Positions 8,756-17,957 of a stretch of DNA of 64,000 nt are shown piece after piece (position 1 is the stretch's first letter; the number at the start of each line of letters is the position of its first letter). The stretch covers positions 62,001 through 126,000 of the forward strand of contig CAYTMI010000006.1 of NCBI GenBank assembly GCA_964438865.1, written 5' to 3'. The notes below the pieces were generated by a model that had not been told where the DNA came from, searched no databases, and saw only the letters and a program-made list of their open reading frames with translations. A program made the position numbers and the translations under genes. The DNA is from G016234445 sp964438865. Lineage in GTDB: Bacteria; Chloroflexota; Dehalococcoidia; Tepidiformales; Tepidiformaceae.

Positions 8756-9589
8756 TTGAGCAACGAACAGAACATCGAAAGCCTGCCTATCGAAGAGCGC
8801 GCACAACTGCGGAAGCAGACGGCTGCCCAGGCGGTCAAACTGGCGATCAGCGGTCGATGGGAAGAGGCGGCGAACCTCAACCGCGAATTGATCCGGGTCT
8901 TCGGAGACGAGGCGGAAGCGTACAACCGGCTGGGCAAGTCTCTGACCGAACTTGGCCAGATCACCGGTGCACGGTCGGCGTACGCGAAGTCGCTCGAACT
9001 CGAACCGATGAACACGATCGCCCGCCGGAACCTCGACAAGCTGTCGACCATGGAGGACAAGACCGCAGCGGCGCAGCCTCCAAGCCAGCTAGACACACGG
9101 CTGTTCATCGAAGAGACCGGGAAGTCCGCGGTCACGACGCTCCAGGCGGTTGAGCCCGACCGGACGACCGTGCTCGACGCGGGCGACGTCGTGGAGCTCC
9201 GGGCCCAGGGCAAGGCCGTAAACGTGCATGCCCTCACCGGCGAGTACGTGGGGATGGTCGAGCCGCGGCTCGGGCTCCGGCTGGCCAAGATGATGGCCGG
9301 CGGGAGCCTCTACACGGCGGCGCTGGTCACCGCCGGCGACGAGATCAAGGTCATGCTTCGCGAGACCTTCCAGCACCCCTCGATGATCGGGAAGGTCAGC
9401 TTCCCGAAGGCGAAGGGGACGACGGAAGTCCGCGCCTACACGCGCCGAAGCCTGCTCCGCGGCGACGAAGGGGACTTGACCGACGACGAAGAGGGAGAGG
9501 AAGAAGAGCACGAAGACGGCTGGACCGAAAGGGGCGAGGACGCGGAGCCTGCCGTGGACGTCGACCACGATGACGAAGGCTTCGACTAA
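8756..9589 (+). CDS. TPR-repeat protein with acidic tail
   Basis: Residues about 15-95 form two to three tetratricopeptide repeats (AEAYNRLGKSLTELGQ, GARSAYAKSLELEP), which bind other proteins. A middle region of about 110 residues (VVELRAQGKAVNVHAL to QHPSMIGKVSF) is a compact unrecognised domain, and the last 45 residues are mostly Asp/Glu. The start is uncertain: TTG 8756 is taken because a promoter (TTGCTG, 17 nt, TATCCT at 8718-8723) overlaps the alternative TTG at 8723. Function unknown. Convergent with leuA, sharing a terminator hairpin. Confidence 0.7.
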   Translation: MSNEQNIESLPIEERAQLRKQTAAQAVKLAISGRWEEAANLNRELIRVFGDEAEAYNRLGKSLTELGQITGARSAYAKSLELEPMNTIARRNLDKLSTMEDKTAAAQPPSQLDTRLFIEETGKSAVTTLQAVEPDRTTVLDAGDVVELRAQGKAVNVHALTGEYVGMVEPRLGLRLAKMMAGGSLYTAALVTAGDEIKVMLRETFQHPSMIGKVSFPKAKGTTEVRAYTRRSLLRGDEGDLTDDEEGEEEEHEDGWTERGEDAEPAVDVDHDDEGFD

Positions 9590-9628
9590 CCCACGCGACG
9601 CGGCAGCCACACACCCGGTCAGATAGAG

Positions 9629-9667
9629 AAAGGGGGCTCGCCACCATTCGGCGCGAGCCCCCTCTTT
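9629..9667. terminator. Bidirectional terminator hairpin
   Basis: An AGGGGGCTCG arm (9631-9640) pairs perfectly with CGAGCCCCCT (9654-9663), flanked by short A and T runs on both sides. It lies between the convergent TPR gene and leuA and can serve both. Confidence 0.75.
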
Positions 9668-9674
9668 GTCGCCG

Positions 9675-11216
9675 TTAGCCCACCTGGGCGGCGGTGCGGC
9701 CCTGGGCGGTAAGCATGCGGTTGAGTGCGTTCACGTAAGCCCGGGCGCTGGCCACGATGATATCGGTGTCGGCGGAGCGACCGGTGAAGGTGTGCCCGTC
9801 GCGTTCGATCCGGATGGTGACCTCGCCCTGGGCATCGATGCCCTCGGTGACGCTCTTGACCGCGAACTCCGTCAGGCTCGGGGTAAGGCCGGTAATCCGG
9901 TTCATGGCGCGGTAGACCGCATCGACAGGCCCCGCGCCCGTGGCCGCGTCGGTCCGGATGTTGCCGTCGGGATCGACCAGCCGGAGCGTGGCTGTCGGTG
10001 TGCTGTGGTCGCCGGCGGTCACCTGCACCATCTCCATGCGCCAGCCACCGTGTTCGGCGGTACGCATGTTGTCGTTGACGATGGCCTCCAGATCGCGGTC
10101 GTCGAGTTCGACCTTCTTGTCGGCGAGTTCCTTGAAGGCGGCGAAGACGCGGCTCAGTTCTTCTTCGCCGAGGTTGTAGCCCATCTCCTCCATGTGCTTC
10201 TTGAAGGCGTGGCGGCCGGAGAGCTTGCCGAGGACTAGCTGGGTGCCCTGGGGGATGCCGATATCGGCCGGGTCCATGATCTCCCAGGTTTCGCGCAGCT
10301 TCAGGATGCCGTCCTGGTGGATGCCGGAACCGTGGCGGAAGGCGTTCTTCCCGACGACCGCCTTGTTCCACTGGATGGGCATGCCGGAGTAGGTCTCGAC
10401 CATCTTGCTCGAACGCCAGATCTCCTTCGTGTTGATGTCCGTGTGGAACCCGAAGAAGTCCTTGCGCGTCTTGATGGCCATCACCACCTCTTCGAGCGAG
10501 GTGTTGCCGGCGCGCTCGCCGATACCGTTGATGGTGACTTCCACCTGGCGGGCGCCGTTCTGGATAGCGGTGAGGGTGTTGGCGGTGCAGAGGCCGAGGT
10601 CGTTCTGGCCGTGGAAGCTGACGCGCGCCTTGTGGATGTTGGGGACGCTTTCGAAGAGGGCGCGGAAGAGGCCGCCCAGCTCTTCAGGGATGGCGTAGCC
10701 CACCGAGTCGGGGATGTTGATGGTGGTCGCGCCGGCGTCGATGCAGCGGCGGACGATGTCGAATACGAACCGTGGATCGGCGCGGGTGGCATCCATCGGG
10801 CTGAACTCAACGTTCGAGGTGTACTTGGCCGCGTGGCGGACCATCGCCTCAGCCTGCGTGAGGACCTGCTCGCGGTCTTTGTGGAGCTGGTGGGCCATCT
10901 GGATGTCGCTGGTGTTGATGAAGACGTGGATGCGGGGGTCGGCGGCGCCCTTCACGGCTTCCCATGCGGTGTCGATATCGCTGGCAACGGCCCGGGCAAG
11001 GGCAGCGATGGTGGCGCCGCGCACTTCGCGGGAGACGGCCTGGACGGCTTCGAGGTCGCCCGGGGTTGAGCAGGGGAAGCCGGCCTCGATGATGTCGACG
11101 CCGAGGCGCTCCAGCTGGCGGGCGATTTCGAGCTTTTCCTGGGGAGTGAAGGCAACGCCGGCCGACTGTTCGCCGTCGCGCAGGGTGGTATCGAAGATGT
11201 AGATCTTTTCGGTCAC
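9675..11216 (-). CDS. leuA: 2-isopropylmalate synthase
   Basis: LeuA condenses acetyl-CoA with 2-ketoisovalerate, the first step of leucine synthesis. The 513-residue protein begins IYIFDTTLRDGEQSAG, the family signature, and has INGIGERAGNTSLEEV and the GSGIHQDG segment. The C-terminal regulatory LeuA dimer domain (WRMEMVQVTAGDHST onward) is present, so leucine feedback is likely. The metal motif is HGQNDLG rather than HxHND; plant enzymes also have Gln there. The GTG start at 11216 has AGGAGG about 9 nt upstream. Confidence 0.95.
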   Translation of the reverse strand: MTEKIYIFDTTLRDGEQSAGVAFTPQEKLEIARQLERLGVDIIEAGFPCSTPGDLEAVQAVSREVRGATIAALARAVASDIDTAWEAVKGAADPRIHVFINTSDIQMAHQLHKDREQVLTQAEAMVRHAAKYTSNVEFSPMDATRADPRFVFDIVRRCIDAGATTINIPDSVGYAIPEELGGLFRALFESVPNIHKARVSFHGQNDLGLCTANTLTAIQNGARQVEVTINGIGERAGNTSLEEVVMAIKTRKDFFGFHTDINTKEIWRSSKMVETYSGMPIQWNKAVVGKNAFRHGSGIHQDGILKLRETWEIMDPADIGIPQGTQLVLGKLSGRHAFKKHMEEMGYNLGEEELSRVFAAFKELADKKVELDDRDLEAIVNDNMRTAEHGGWRMEMVQVTAGDHSTPTATLRLVDPDGNIRTDAATGAGPVDAVYRAMNRITGLTPSLTEFAVKSVTEGIDAQGEVTIRIERDGHTFTGRSADTDIIVASARAYVNALNRMLTAQGRTAAQVG

Positions 11217-11339
11217 GGGTGGGGTCCTCCTCGGGTGGGTGCGGGGGCGGGGTGCCGGGCGGCCGCTGCGCGGCGAGCGCAAAAGCGGCGGCAAGGCTCT
11301 GCGTGGTTCAAGTGAAGTGACGGTGCGTGAACGGGAGAA

Positions 11340-11420
11340 TCAGGAGCGTCGGAGGGCGCGCCCCGGCGAGTCCGGGGCGGTCGAGGCATCCTTCATAAAG
11401 TGCAGCAGCATCGTGCGCAT
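11340..11420 (-). CDS. Possible leuA leader peptide (26 codons)
   Basis: In the 255-nt leader of leuA a 26-codon frame begins ATG CGC ACG ATG CTG CTG, that is, with two adjacent leucine codons, and ends TGA at 11340. A TACCTT hexamer lies 5 nt before the ATG. Its 3' half overlaps a CGCCCCG/CGGGGCG hairpin. This is the layout of a leucine attenuator, but two Leu codons are few and no clear terminator T-run follows. Confidence 0.3.
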   Translation of the reverse strand: MRTMLLHFMKDASTAPDSPGRALRRS

Positions 11421-11472
11421 GTTGGAAGGTAGTGTGGGCGAGACGGCGGCAGAATGCAAGCAGGGATCGCCC

Positions 11473-12219
11473 TCAGCCTTCGGTGATCACCCGCATAGGG
11501 CTCCACCGGCCAATCACGCCCTGTCCGCGGCAACTGACGGAACGGCCATCGACAATGTCGATCTCGGACATGAGGCCGAGGGCGGCTGTGAACCCGGTGA
11601 TCTTGTCGGGCAGGTTCTCGTAGCGATCGACCACGCGGCCGCCGGCTTCGAACTCCACCGTGTCCGCCGCCTGGTCGTAGGTGATGCGGTAGGAGTGGAC
11701 CTGCCCGGGCGCGGCAGGGTAGTCCTTGAGTTCGTTGAAGATGCAGAACGCGCGGGCCGGGCCCGTGTCAGGGATGGTCACCCCAGGGAAGGGGAGCCGC
11801 CCGTAGACCGTCGCGACCGCGTCGCTGCTGGTGAAGAAATCGAGCGCCCAGCCCGTGCTGAAATCGAGCAGGTTCCAGGACACGTAGCCGTCGTAGAGCT
11901 CACCGGGGCGGGTGCCTACGGTGCGGGCCGCGGCCTGGATTTCGAACGTGATCTTCCCGCCCGGGGGCACGGCGAAGCGGTCGCGGGAAAAGTACATGTG
12001 CTTGGCGTTGTCGAGGATTTGGACCCGGTTGTTGGAACGGGTGTAGGGGACGGCCGCCACCTGCAGCCAGCCGTTCCGGACGAGGATCAGGGCTCCGGGT
12101 TCGCGGTATTCCCAAGTCTCTCCCCCCGGCAAGGGGAAGCTGGCCTGGACCCACGGCGAGCCCGGCTCCAAGATGCGGTTGAAGTCGCCGGCGACGGTTT
12201 CCGTGCGGCTACCAGCCAC
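11473..12219 (-). CDS. DUF6081-like protein
   Basis: A 248-residue protein whose core (MYFSRDRFAVPPGGKITFE, then WALDFFTSSDAVATVYGRLPF, then YRITYDQAADTVEF) resembles the DUF6081 family known mainly from Actinobacteria. Function unknown; the strand-rich pattern recalls lectin-like sandwich folds, which is only an inference. No signal peptide. The GTG start at 12219 overlaps the last codons of pdxS, so the two are translationally coupled. Confidence 0.6.
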   Translation of the reverse strand: MAGSRTETVAGDFNRILEPGSPWVQASFPLPGGETWEYREPGALILVRNGWLQVAAVPYTRSNNRVQILDNAKHMYFSRDRFAVPPGGKITFEIQAAARTVGTRPGELYDGYVSWNLLDFSTGWALDFFTSSDAVATVYGRLPFPGVTIPDTGPARAFCIFNELKDYPAAPGQVHSYRITYDQAADTVEFEAGGRVVDRYENLPDKITGFTAALGLMSEIDIVDGRSVSCRGQGVIGRWSPMRVITEG

Positions 12220-13093
12220 GGGTGGAGAGGAGCTCCTTTTCGTGGAGCGAACCGACAGCGATGCCGGGCATGGCCTTGCCAAGGCCGGTGCTGACGCGGG
12301 CGATAACGTCGGCGTCCATGAAGTGCGTCGTCGCTTCGACGATGGCCTTGGCGACGAGTGGCGGGTTTTCTGACTTGAAGATGCCGGAGCCCACGAACAC
12401 GCCGTCGGCGCCGAGACGCATCATCAGGGCGGCATCGGCGGGAGTGGCCACGCCGCCGGCCGCGAAGTTGACGACCGGAAGGCGGCCTTCGCGCTTCACC
12501 TGCTGAACAAGGTGGAGCGGGGCCTGCATCTCCTTCGCGGCGGTGTAGACCTCGTCATCGGGCATGTTCTGGAGGCGGCGGATCTCGTCGTGGACTGCGC
12601 GCATGTGGCGGACGGCCTCGACGATGTCGCCGGTGCCGGCTTCGCCCTTGGTGCGGATCATGGCGGCGCCTTCGCCGATCCGGCGGAGGGCCTCGCCAAG
12701 GTTCCGGCAGCCGCAAACGAACGGCACCGTGAAGGCCTGTTTGTCAATGTGATGGGTTTCATCGGCCGGCGTCAGGACTTCCGACTCGTCGATGTAGTCG
12801 ACGCCGAGCGCCTGGAGGACTTCCGCCTCCACGAAGTGGCCGATGCGGGCCTTGGCCATCACCGGGATCGTGACCGCCGCGATGATCCCGCGGATCATCT
12901 CAGGGTCGCTCATCCGGGCGACACCGCCGTCTTTGCGGATGTCCGAGGGGACGCGCTCGAGTGCCATGACCGCGCAAGCCCCGGCCTCCTCCGCGATCCT
13001 TGCGTGCTCCGGTGTGACGACGTCCATGATGACGCCGCCTTTCAGCATCTGGGCGAGACCCACTTTCACTGCCCAGGTCCCTGTCTGTGTCAT
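12209..13093 (-). CDS. pdxS: Pyridoxal 5'-phosphate synthase lyase subunit PdxS
   Basis: PdxS builds PLP from ribose 5-phosphate, glyceraldehyde 3-phosphate and ammonia. The 294-residue protein has the near-invariant MLKGGVIMDVV, PVMAKARIGHFVEA and VNFAAGGVATPADAAL segments. ATG 13093 has GGGAGG about 7 nt upstream. The glutaminase partner PdxT, which usually follows, is not next to it; a DUF6081 gene takes its place. Confidence 0.97.
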   Translation of the reverse strand: MTQTGTWAVKVGLAQMLKGGVIMDVVTPEHARIAEEAGACAVMALERVPSDIRKDGGVARMSDPEMIRGIIAAVTIPVMAKARIGHFVEAEVLQALGVDYIDESEVLTPADETHHIDKQAFTVPFVCGCRNLGEALRRIGEGAAMIRTKGEAGTGDIVEAVRHMRAVHDEIRRLQNMPDDEVYTAAKEMQAPLHLVQQVKREGRLPVVNFAAGGVATPADAALMMRLGADGVFVGSGIFKSENPPLVAKAIVEATTHFMDADVIARVSTGLGKAMPGIAVGSLHEKELLSTRGW

Positions 13094-13245
13094 CGTTAGC
13101 CTCCCTGAAGCGCCCGGTTAGCCGATCGAATCCCGGCGCGCGCGTGTGAGTCGTTGTAGGACAAGTGTAGGGGAGGGTCCCGCTGGGCGGATAGGGGAAG
13201 GAGCGCACGCGTGCCGGGGGGAACCGAAACCCGGGGCGCCAGCAG

Positions 13246-14301
13246 TCAGGCGGCAGCCTGCCGGGGAGGCTTGGCGGTCCGGACTGTGTTCTTGCCGTGG
13301 CGCTTGGCTGCGAGCAGGACCTGGTCGGCGCGGCGGATGGTGCTTTCGGCGTCTTCACCGGGGGCGCGCTCGGCGCAGCCGATGGAGACGGTGGTCGGCG
13401 CTTCCTCAGAGACTGCTTCGCGGAGGCGGTCGGCTATCCGGTGGGCTTCGCGCAGGCCGGTCCCAGGGAGCGCGATGACGAACTCTTCGCCACCATAGCG
13501 GGCAACGTGGTCACCGGCGCGGAGGTTCGAGGCAAGAAGTGTGGCAACGCTGGCGAGCACGTCATCGCCGTAGAGGTGGCCATGCTCGTCGTTCAGGCGC
13601 TTGAAGTCGTCGAGGTCGAGCATGAGCACGGCGAATGCCGCCTTGGGGTCATCGGCGAAGGTATCGAGCCATTCGAAGAAGTGACGGCGGTTGGCGAGGC
13701 CGGTGAGGGGGTCGACCTCGGCAAGGGCTCGGGCCTGGCGTTCGGCGTTGCGCCACGCGGTGCCAATCGCCGAGGCCAGCGCGGCCATCGCAACGGCGAC
13801 AACGACCATGGTCACGAAATCTGCGTCGAACGCTGATGGCAGGGGGCCGGGGGAGATGATGATCCGGCTAATGGCGAGGTTCGCGACGATGAAGCCGGCG
13901 AGGGCCCCATATGCCACTCCGTGGATGCGCCGCGCGTAGCCAACCAGTGCGTAGAGGTAGATGGCCCAGAATGCGGAATTGGGGTCGGCGTTGGCCATCC
14001 AGGCGGCGGTGATGCAGGAGACATCGAGGGCAGGCGTCATGACTTCGATCAGTGCCCACGGCCGCTGGCGGTTCTTGCGAAAGAGGATGTACCACGCGTG
14101 GAAGAGGTGATAGCCACCAACCCACGCGACCGAGCCCCACCGCGCGGCCGGCTCGGCCGCGAAGTATCCCATCGCGGCGCCAACACAGTAGAAGGCAGCA
14201 ATGCTGCTTTGCAGGATGAGCACCTGCACTTCCAGGTGGTTGCGGTCGACAGGAGCCGGGGAGGGCACGGGGCGGTGCTCCACTGGCAGATAGTGCGGCA
14301 A
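13246..14301 (-). CDS. Membrane-bound diguanylate cyclase (GGDEF)
   Basis: The 351-residue protein has five to six membrane helices in its first 185 residues, then a GGDEF domain that makes c-di-GMP from two GTP. The active site reads GGEEF at residues 270-274, and RAGD at 261-264, five residues before it, is the product-inhibition I-site. So the enzyme is probably active and self-limited. The TTG start at 14301 has a strong GAGGAGGG site. No EAL or HD-GYP gene is in the window. Confidence 0.92.
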   Translation of the reverse strand: MPHYLPVEHRPVPSPAPVDRNHLEVQVLILQSSIAAFYCVGAAMGYFAAEPAARWGSVAWVGGYHLFHAWYILFRKNRQRPWALIEVMTPALDVSCITAAWMANADPNSAFWAIYLYALVGYARRIHGVAYGALAGFIVANLAISRIIISPGPLPSAFDADFVTMVVVAVAMAALASAIGTAWRNAERQARALAEVDPLTGLANRRHFFEWLDTFADDPKAAFAVLMLDLDDFKRLNDEHGHLYGDDVLASVATLLASNLRAGDHVARYGGEEFVIALPGTGLREAHRIADRLREAVSEEAPTTVSIGCAERAPGEDAESTIRRADQVLLAAKRHGKNTVRTAKPPRQAAA

Positions 14302-14594
14302 GTTCCCTCCTCACCAGACAGTTCGACACGTGCTGGCAACCGGGAAAGTTGAGTCTCGGTGGAGAGCAGCCTCCGCATCCACCGGATCGCAAGGATTCCC
14401 GCCGGGGCGCGGCCGAATCGGCGTTTCGTCACGTGACTGACACGGGCGGCGGAGGGGCTGCGTCAACCAAGACGCCCAGCGCTGTTCCCCAGACGACACC
14501 CGGGCGTAACCCGGACTGGAAGGAGCCGCGGATTCTAACGTTTCGCCTATCTGGACGCAGGCCTGGGAGCCGTTGATCTTCCTGAGGAACGCTC
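14302..14594. other. Intergenic region, divergent promoters only
   Basis: About 290 bp between the cyclase and a small ORF. No convincing RNA gene or ORF was seen; it must hold the promoters for both directions. Confidence 0.4.
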
Positions 14595-14792
14595 ATGAGT
14601 GGGATCTACTACGACCCGGCGGAGCGCCGCCTGCGCCTGGTTTCGGGCGCCGCGGAGCCTGCGTGGCCGCTGGTGACGCACAACCTGGCGGCGCCCGCGC
14701 ACCGCTGCCGCCGCATCCTCCGCGGGTGGCTGGCCGCCGAAGAGATCGACGCCATCGAATGGCCCGAAGAGATCCTCCGCCGCTCAGCCTGA
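14595..14792 (+). CDS. Small hypothetical protein, 65 residues
   Basis: A 65-residue Arg/Ala-rich ORF with start ATG 14595 and GAGGAACGC just upstream. Composition matches real genes of the region (GIYYDPAERRLRLV, then WPLVTHNLAAPAHRC), but no family is recognised. It ends 21 bp before the NadD-like gene, which has its own leaderless promoter inside the gap. Confidence 0.45.
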   Translation: MSGIYYDPAERRLRLVSGAAEPAWPLVTHNLAAPAHRCRRILRGWLAAEEIDAIEWPEEILRRSA

Positions 14793-14801
14793 GACCGGCG
14801 A

Positions 14802-14807
14802 TACAAT
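14802..14807 (+). promoter_or_regulatory. -10 box TACAAT, leaderless promoter
   Basis: TACAAT, six bases, then the GTG start at 14814. No ribosome site. Confidence 0.55.
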
Positions 14808-14813
14808 GCCAGC

Positions 14814-15500
14814 GTGGAGACAACGGAGATCTCGCGCCGGCTTGCCCAACTCGACGCATCGCCGGCCCCGGCGGTGCAGCGGTTCGATGGCGGGGCAGCC
14901 TTCGCGGGCCGGGTGGCCGTCCTCCCCTCGGCGTTCAACCCCCCGACCGTCGCCCATTTCGCCCTGCTCGAAGCTGCGCGCCCGCCGGGCGGGGCCTGCG
15001 CGGCGATGCTGAGCACGAAGAACGTCGCCAAGGGGGTGCACGGTGCATCGCTACCCCAACGGGTCGAGATGCTCCTGGCCTCCGGCGAGGACGTGGCCGT
15101 GCTTGCGGTGAACGCGGCCCGGCTGGCCGACCAGGGGGACGCGCTCCGGGCAGCCTTCCCGGGAGTCGAGTTCGACTTCGTGGTGGGGTACGACACACTC
15201 GTGCGGCTGTTCGACCCCCGGTACTACGGCTCCATGGACGACGAACTCGCGGAGTTCTTCTCGCACCACCGGGTGGTGGCCGTGAACCGGGGCGACGACA
15301 CCATCGACGCGGTCCTCGCGTTCCTCTGCGACGACCCGGCGCAACGGTTCGCGAAGCGGGTCGTCGCCGTGGAGGTGCATGAGGAACACGCCACGGTCTC
15401 GTCTACCGACGCGAGGGAGGCGGCTGGCCGCGGCGAGCCCCACGAGACGGTGGCGCCGGGCGTGGCGGCCTACATTCGCGCGAACGGCCTCTACCAGTAG
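14814..15500 (+). CDS. NadD-like nucleotidyltransferase
   Basis: A 228-residue member of the cytidylyltransferase-like superfamily. PSAFNPPTVAHFAL at about residues 41-54 is the nucleotide-binding (H/T)xGH-type motif, here TVAH, and VSSTDAREA near the end corresponds to the ISSTxIR motif. The nearest functional class is nicotinate mononucleotide adenylyltransferase, but the first motif is divergent and the true NadD could lie elsewhere. Starts with GTG from a leaderless promoter. Confidence 0.7.
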   Translation: METTEISRRLAQLDASPAPAVQRFDGGAAFAGRVAVLPSAFNPPTVAHFALLEAARPPGGACAAMLSTKNVAKGVHGASLPQRVEMLLASGEDVAVLAVNAARLADQGDALRAAFPGVEFDFVVGYDTLVRLFDPRYYGSMDDELAEFFSHHRVVAVNRGDDTIDAVLAFLCDDPAQRFAKRVVAVEVHEEHATVSSTDAREAAGRGEPHETVAPGVAAYIRANGLYQ

Positions 15501-15505
15501 CGCTC

Positions 15506-16738
15506 CTACCCGGAAATCGCCGACAGGTCCGGGCCGCCCCCGCTGGCGACGACACCGGCCGCCTCCAGCGCCGCGACAGCCGCGTCATCCATGCCGAGCA
15601 GTTCTTCGAGCACGTCGCGTGTATCGGCGCCGAGGTCAGGTGGCGGGCCTTTGATCCCGGTCTCGCTCCGGGACATGCGGAGCGGCGTGTTGGCAATCCG
15701 AATGGTGCCGGCCTTCGCGTGGGTGACGGGGACGACCATCCCCCGGTGCTGGACCTGGGGGTCGTCCACCAACTGAGGGATGGTGTTCACCGGCCCGCAG
15801 GGGATGCCGGCGGCGCCCATCTCCTCCAGCCAGTGCGCGACGGGACGTTGCTTGAAGGCTTCGCTCAACACTGGCTCAAGTTCGGCGTGGAGGGCGGTTC
15901 GCCGGGGGCTGGTTTCGAAGCGTGCGTCGCCGATCAGCTCCGTCAGCCCGAGGATGGCGCAGAAGAGCTGCCACTGGTTCTCTTCGCCAAAGCCGAGAGC
16001 CACCACGAGCCAGCCATCCGCCGCTTGGAAGGCCTGGAAGGGGGTGGCCGATGGGTGGCGGGTGCCGAGCGGCTCGGGCGCCTTTCCTGTCACCGAATAG
16101 CGCATCACCGCGTTTTCGAGCGCGCTCACCTGGCAGTCCAGCATGCTTATGTCGAGAGCCTGCCCGCGGCCGCTGCGCTCGCGTTCGTGCATGGCGGTGA
16201 GGATGCCGATGGCCGTGTAGAGCCCGGCGACGATGTCGCCGTAGGACGCCCCCGGACGGATGGGCGGGCCGCCGGGTTCGCCCGTAATCGAAAGGATGCC
16301 GCCCATCCCCTGGACGATGATGTCGAGCGCCGGCCGCTCGCGATAGGGGCCGGTCTGCCCGAACCCGGAGGTGCTGGCGAAGATGAGGCGGGGATTCGCG
16401 GCCGCGAGCACCTGGTAACCGATGCCGAGGCGGTCCATCGTGCCGGGGGTGAAGTTTTCCATCACGACATCGACCTTCGCGGCCATGCGGATGAAGAGGT
16501 CGCGGCCTTCGGGCTTCCGGAGGTCGATGGAGATGGAGCGCTTGCCGCGGTTCACGCTGAAGAAGTAGCCGCTCACGCCGCCCTGGTACGGCGTGGTGGT
16601 GCGGGCGACATCGCCCCACGGCGGCCGCTCGACCTTGATGACGTCGGCGCCGAGGTCGCAGAGGATCATCGAAGCGTAGGGACCGGAGAGGACCCAGGTC
16701 AGGTCGAGGACGGTGATGTCTTCGAGTGGACGGCTCAT
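15506..16738 (-). CDS. Class III CoA-transferase (CaiB/BaiF)
   Basis: This 410-residue protein has the family start VLDLTWVLSGPYASMILCDL, the VNRGKRSISIDL strand and the catalytic aspartate D168 in ASYGDIVAG, which forms the acyl anhydride in formyl-CoA transferase. Such enzymes move CoA between carboxylic acids. Substrate unknown. ATG 16738 has no good ribosome site. The gene is alone and convergent with the NadD-like gene. Confidence 0.9.
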   Translation of the reverse strand: MSRPLEDITVLDLTWVLSGPYASMILCDLGADVIKVERPPWGDVARTTTPYQGGVSGYFFSVNRGKRSISIDLRKPEGRDLFIRMAAKVDVVMENFTPGTMDRLGIGYQVLAAANPRLIFASTSGFGQTGPYRERPALDIIVQGMGGILSITGEPGGPPIRPGASYGDIVAGLYTAIGILTAMHERERSGRGQALDISMLDCQVSALENAVMRYSVTGKAPEPLGTRHPSATPFQAFQAADGWLVVALGFGEENQWQLFCAILGLTELIGDARFETSPRRTALHAELEPVLSEAFKQRPVAHWLEEMGAAGIPCGPVNTIPQLVDDPQVQHRGMVVPVTHAKAGTIRIANTPLRMSRSETGIKGPPPDLGADTRDVLEELLGMDDAAVAALEAAGVVASGGGPDLSAISG

Positions 16739-17177
16739 GGGGGCGCATCATCCCGGTGGGGTGGGGCGGTGTCCAGCGCCGCCGACGGCTTTGCACAACA
16801 AGCCCGCGCCAGGGTCTTAGCCAGTGACTCCCGCGATGGCCGGTTCGGCGGCGAGGGTGCCGTCCCGCTCGAGTGGACGAATGAACTCAAGACCGCGCGT
16901 TCGAGGTTGGCGCAAGGGCGAGCGACGGGCCGAACGCTACTGCGGTCGTGCCCACGCTGCGTGCACGTCCTCTATCGGATTCACCTTGTGTTTGATTATG
17001 CTCATCATGCCGTTCCTGCTCCTGAACCGAATGCTAGTTCGAAAGAGCCGAACCGACGGACCGACGGCCCGCGCAGTCACGAAACGTAACGTGACAAGAA
17101 TCTTCAGACACTCGTTGCGCCACCGTCCGGTGGTGTGCTAGACTCCTTGCATCCTAAGGGACGGAGTCCAACCAGCC
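16739..17177. promoter_or_regulatory. Divergent control region of DUF5343 gene
   Basis: A 440-bp region without a credible gene. It holds a promoter for the downstream gene (TTGCGC 17115-17120, 18 nt, TAGACT 17139-17144). An inverted repeat CCACCG/CGGTGG sits between the two boxes (17120-17133). A second, GTCACG-N8-CGTGAC, lies at 17076-17095. Both look like operator sites. Confidence 0.5.
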
Positions 17178-17951
17178 ATGTCCTCCCCCTCTGACGCCCC
17201 TCCCACTAATCGCCCGTACGCGCCTCCGTCCAACGTGATCATGGTTCTCAAGCGACTCCAATCGCGGAACCTTCCGGAGCGAATCGACCCAGAGTATCTC
17301 CGCGACTGCGGCGTTCCCGACGGTACGGTGACCCGCACGTTATTCGGCCTGCGCTTCCTTGGACTGGTCACCGAAGCCGGTGCTCCCACCCAGGAATTGC
17401 GGGCCATCGGCAACGCGACGGTGGAGGAGTACCAGTCGATCCTGACACGACTGATACGCACAGCCTACGCCGATGTGTTCAACGTCGTTGACCCGGCCGA
17501 AGACGGTCAGGAACGTATCGCCAACGTCTTCCGCAAGTACTCCCCCGCGTCGCAGCGGGCACGCATGGTCATGTTCTTCTTAGGGATGTGCCGAGAGGCT
17601 GGCATGCCCATCTTGGACACCCCCCGCCAGCGGAAGATGGCGAGTGGCCCGGCCAAGGCGAAGACGCCCGCTATGCCGAAGAAGGCGCCCGGCGTGGGGA
17701 AGCCCGGCGTGGGCTCTGCCGGTTCGGCACAAACGGGATTCCAGGCAGCGACCGGCGTCCACCCGGCTCTCGACGGGCTGATTCGCAGCTTGCCCGCGCC
17801 GGGAACCCCAATGACCAAGGAGAGCCGCGAGCAGTGGCTCGTCATGGCCGGAGCAACGCTCGGGTTCATCTACCCATTCAAACCCCCGCTGGAACCAGCA
17901 GTCGAGGACGCAGACGGAGGAGAGGAGGGCGTCGAAGAGGACGAAGAGTAG
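17178..17951 (+). CDS. DUF5343 domain protein
   Basis: The first 140 residues match the DUF5343 layout: a PSNVIMVLKRLQSRNLPERI opening, a winged-helix-like TVTRTLFGLRFLGLVTEAG and an RTAYADVFNVVD segment. The family is probably DNA-binding and is often near defence or mobile genes; function unproven. A Lys/Ala/Pro-rich linker (165-190) leads to a short C-terminal helical part and an acidic tail. Start ATG 17178 lies about 30 nt behind the promoter. Confidence 0.75.
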   Translation: MSSPSDAPPTNRPYAPPSNVIMVLKRLQSRNLPERIDPEYLRDCGVPDGTVTRTLFGLRFLGLVTEAGAPTQELRAIGNATVEEYQSILTRLIRTAYADVFNVVDPAEDGQERIANVFRKYSPASQRARMVMFFLGMCREAGMPILDTPRQRKMASGPAKAKTPAMPKKAPGVGKPGVGSAGSAQTGFQAATGVHPALDGLIRSLPAPGTPMTKESREQWLVMAGATLGFIYPFKPPLEPAVEDADGGEEGVEEDEE

Positions 17952-17957
17952 GGAAGA

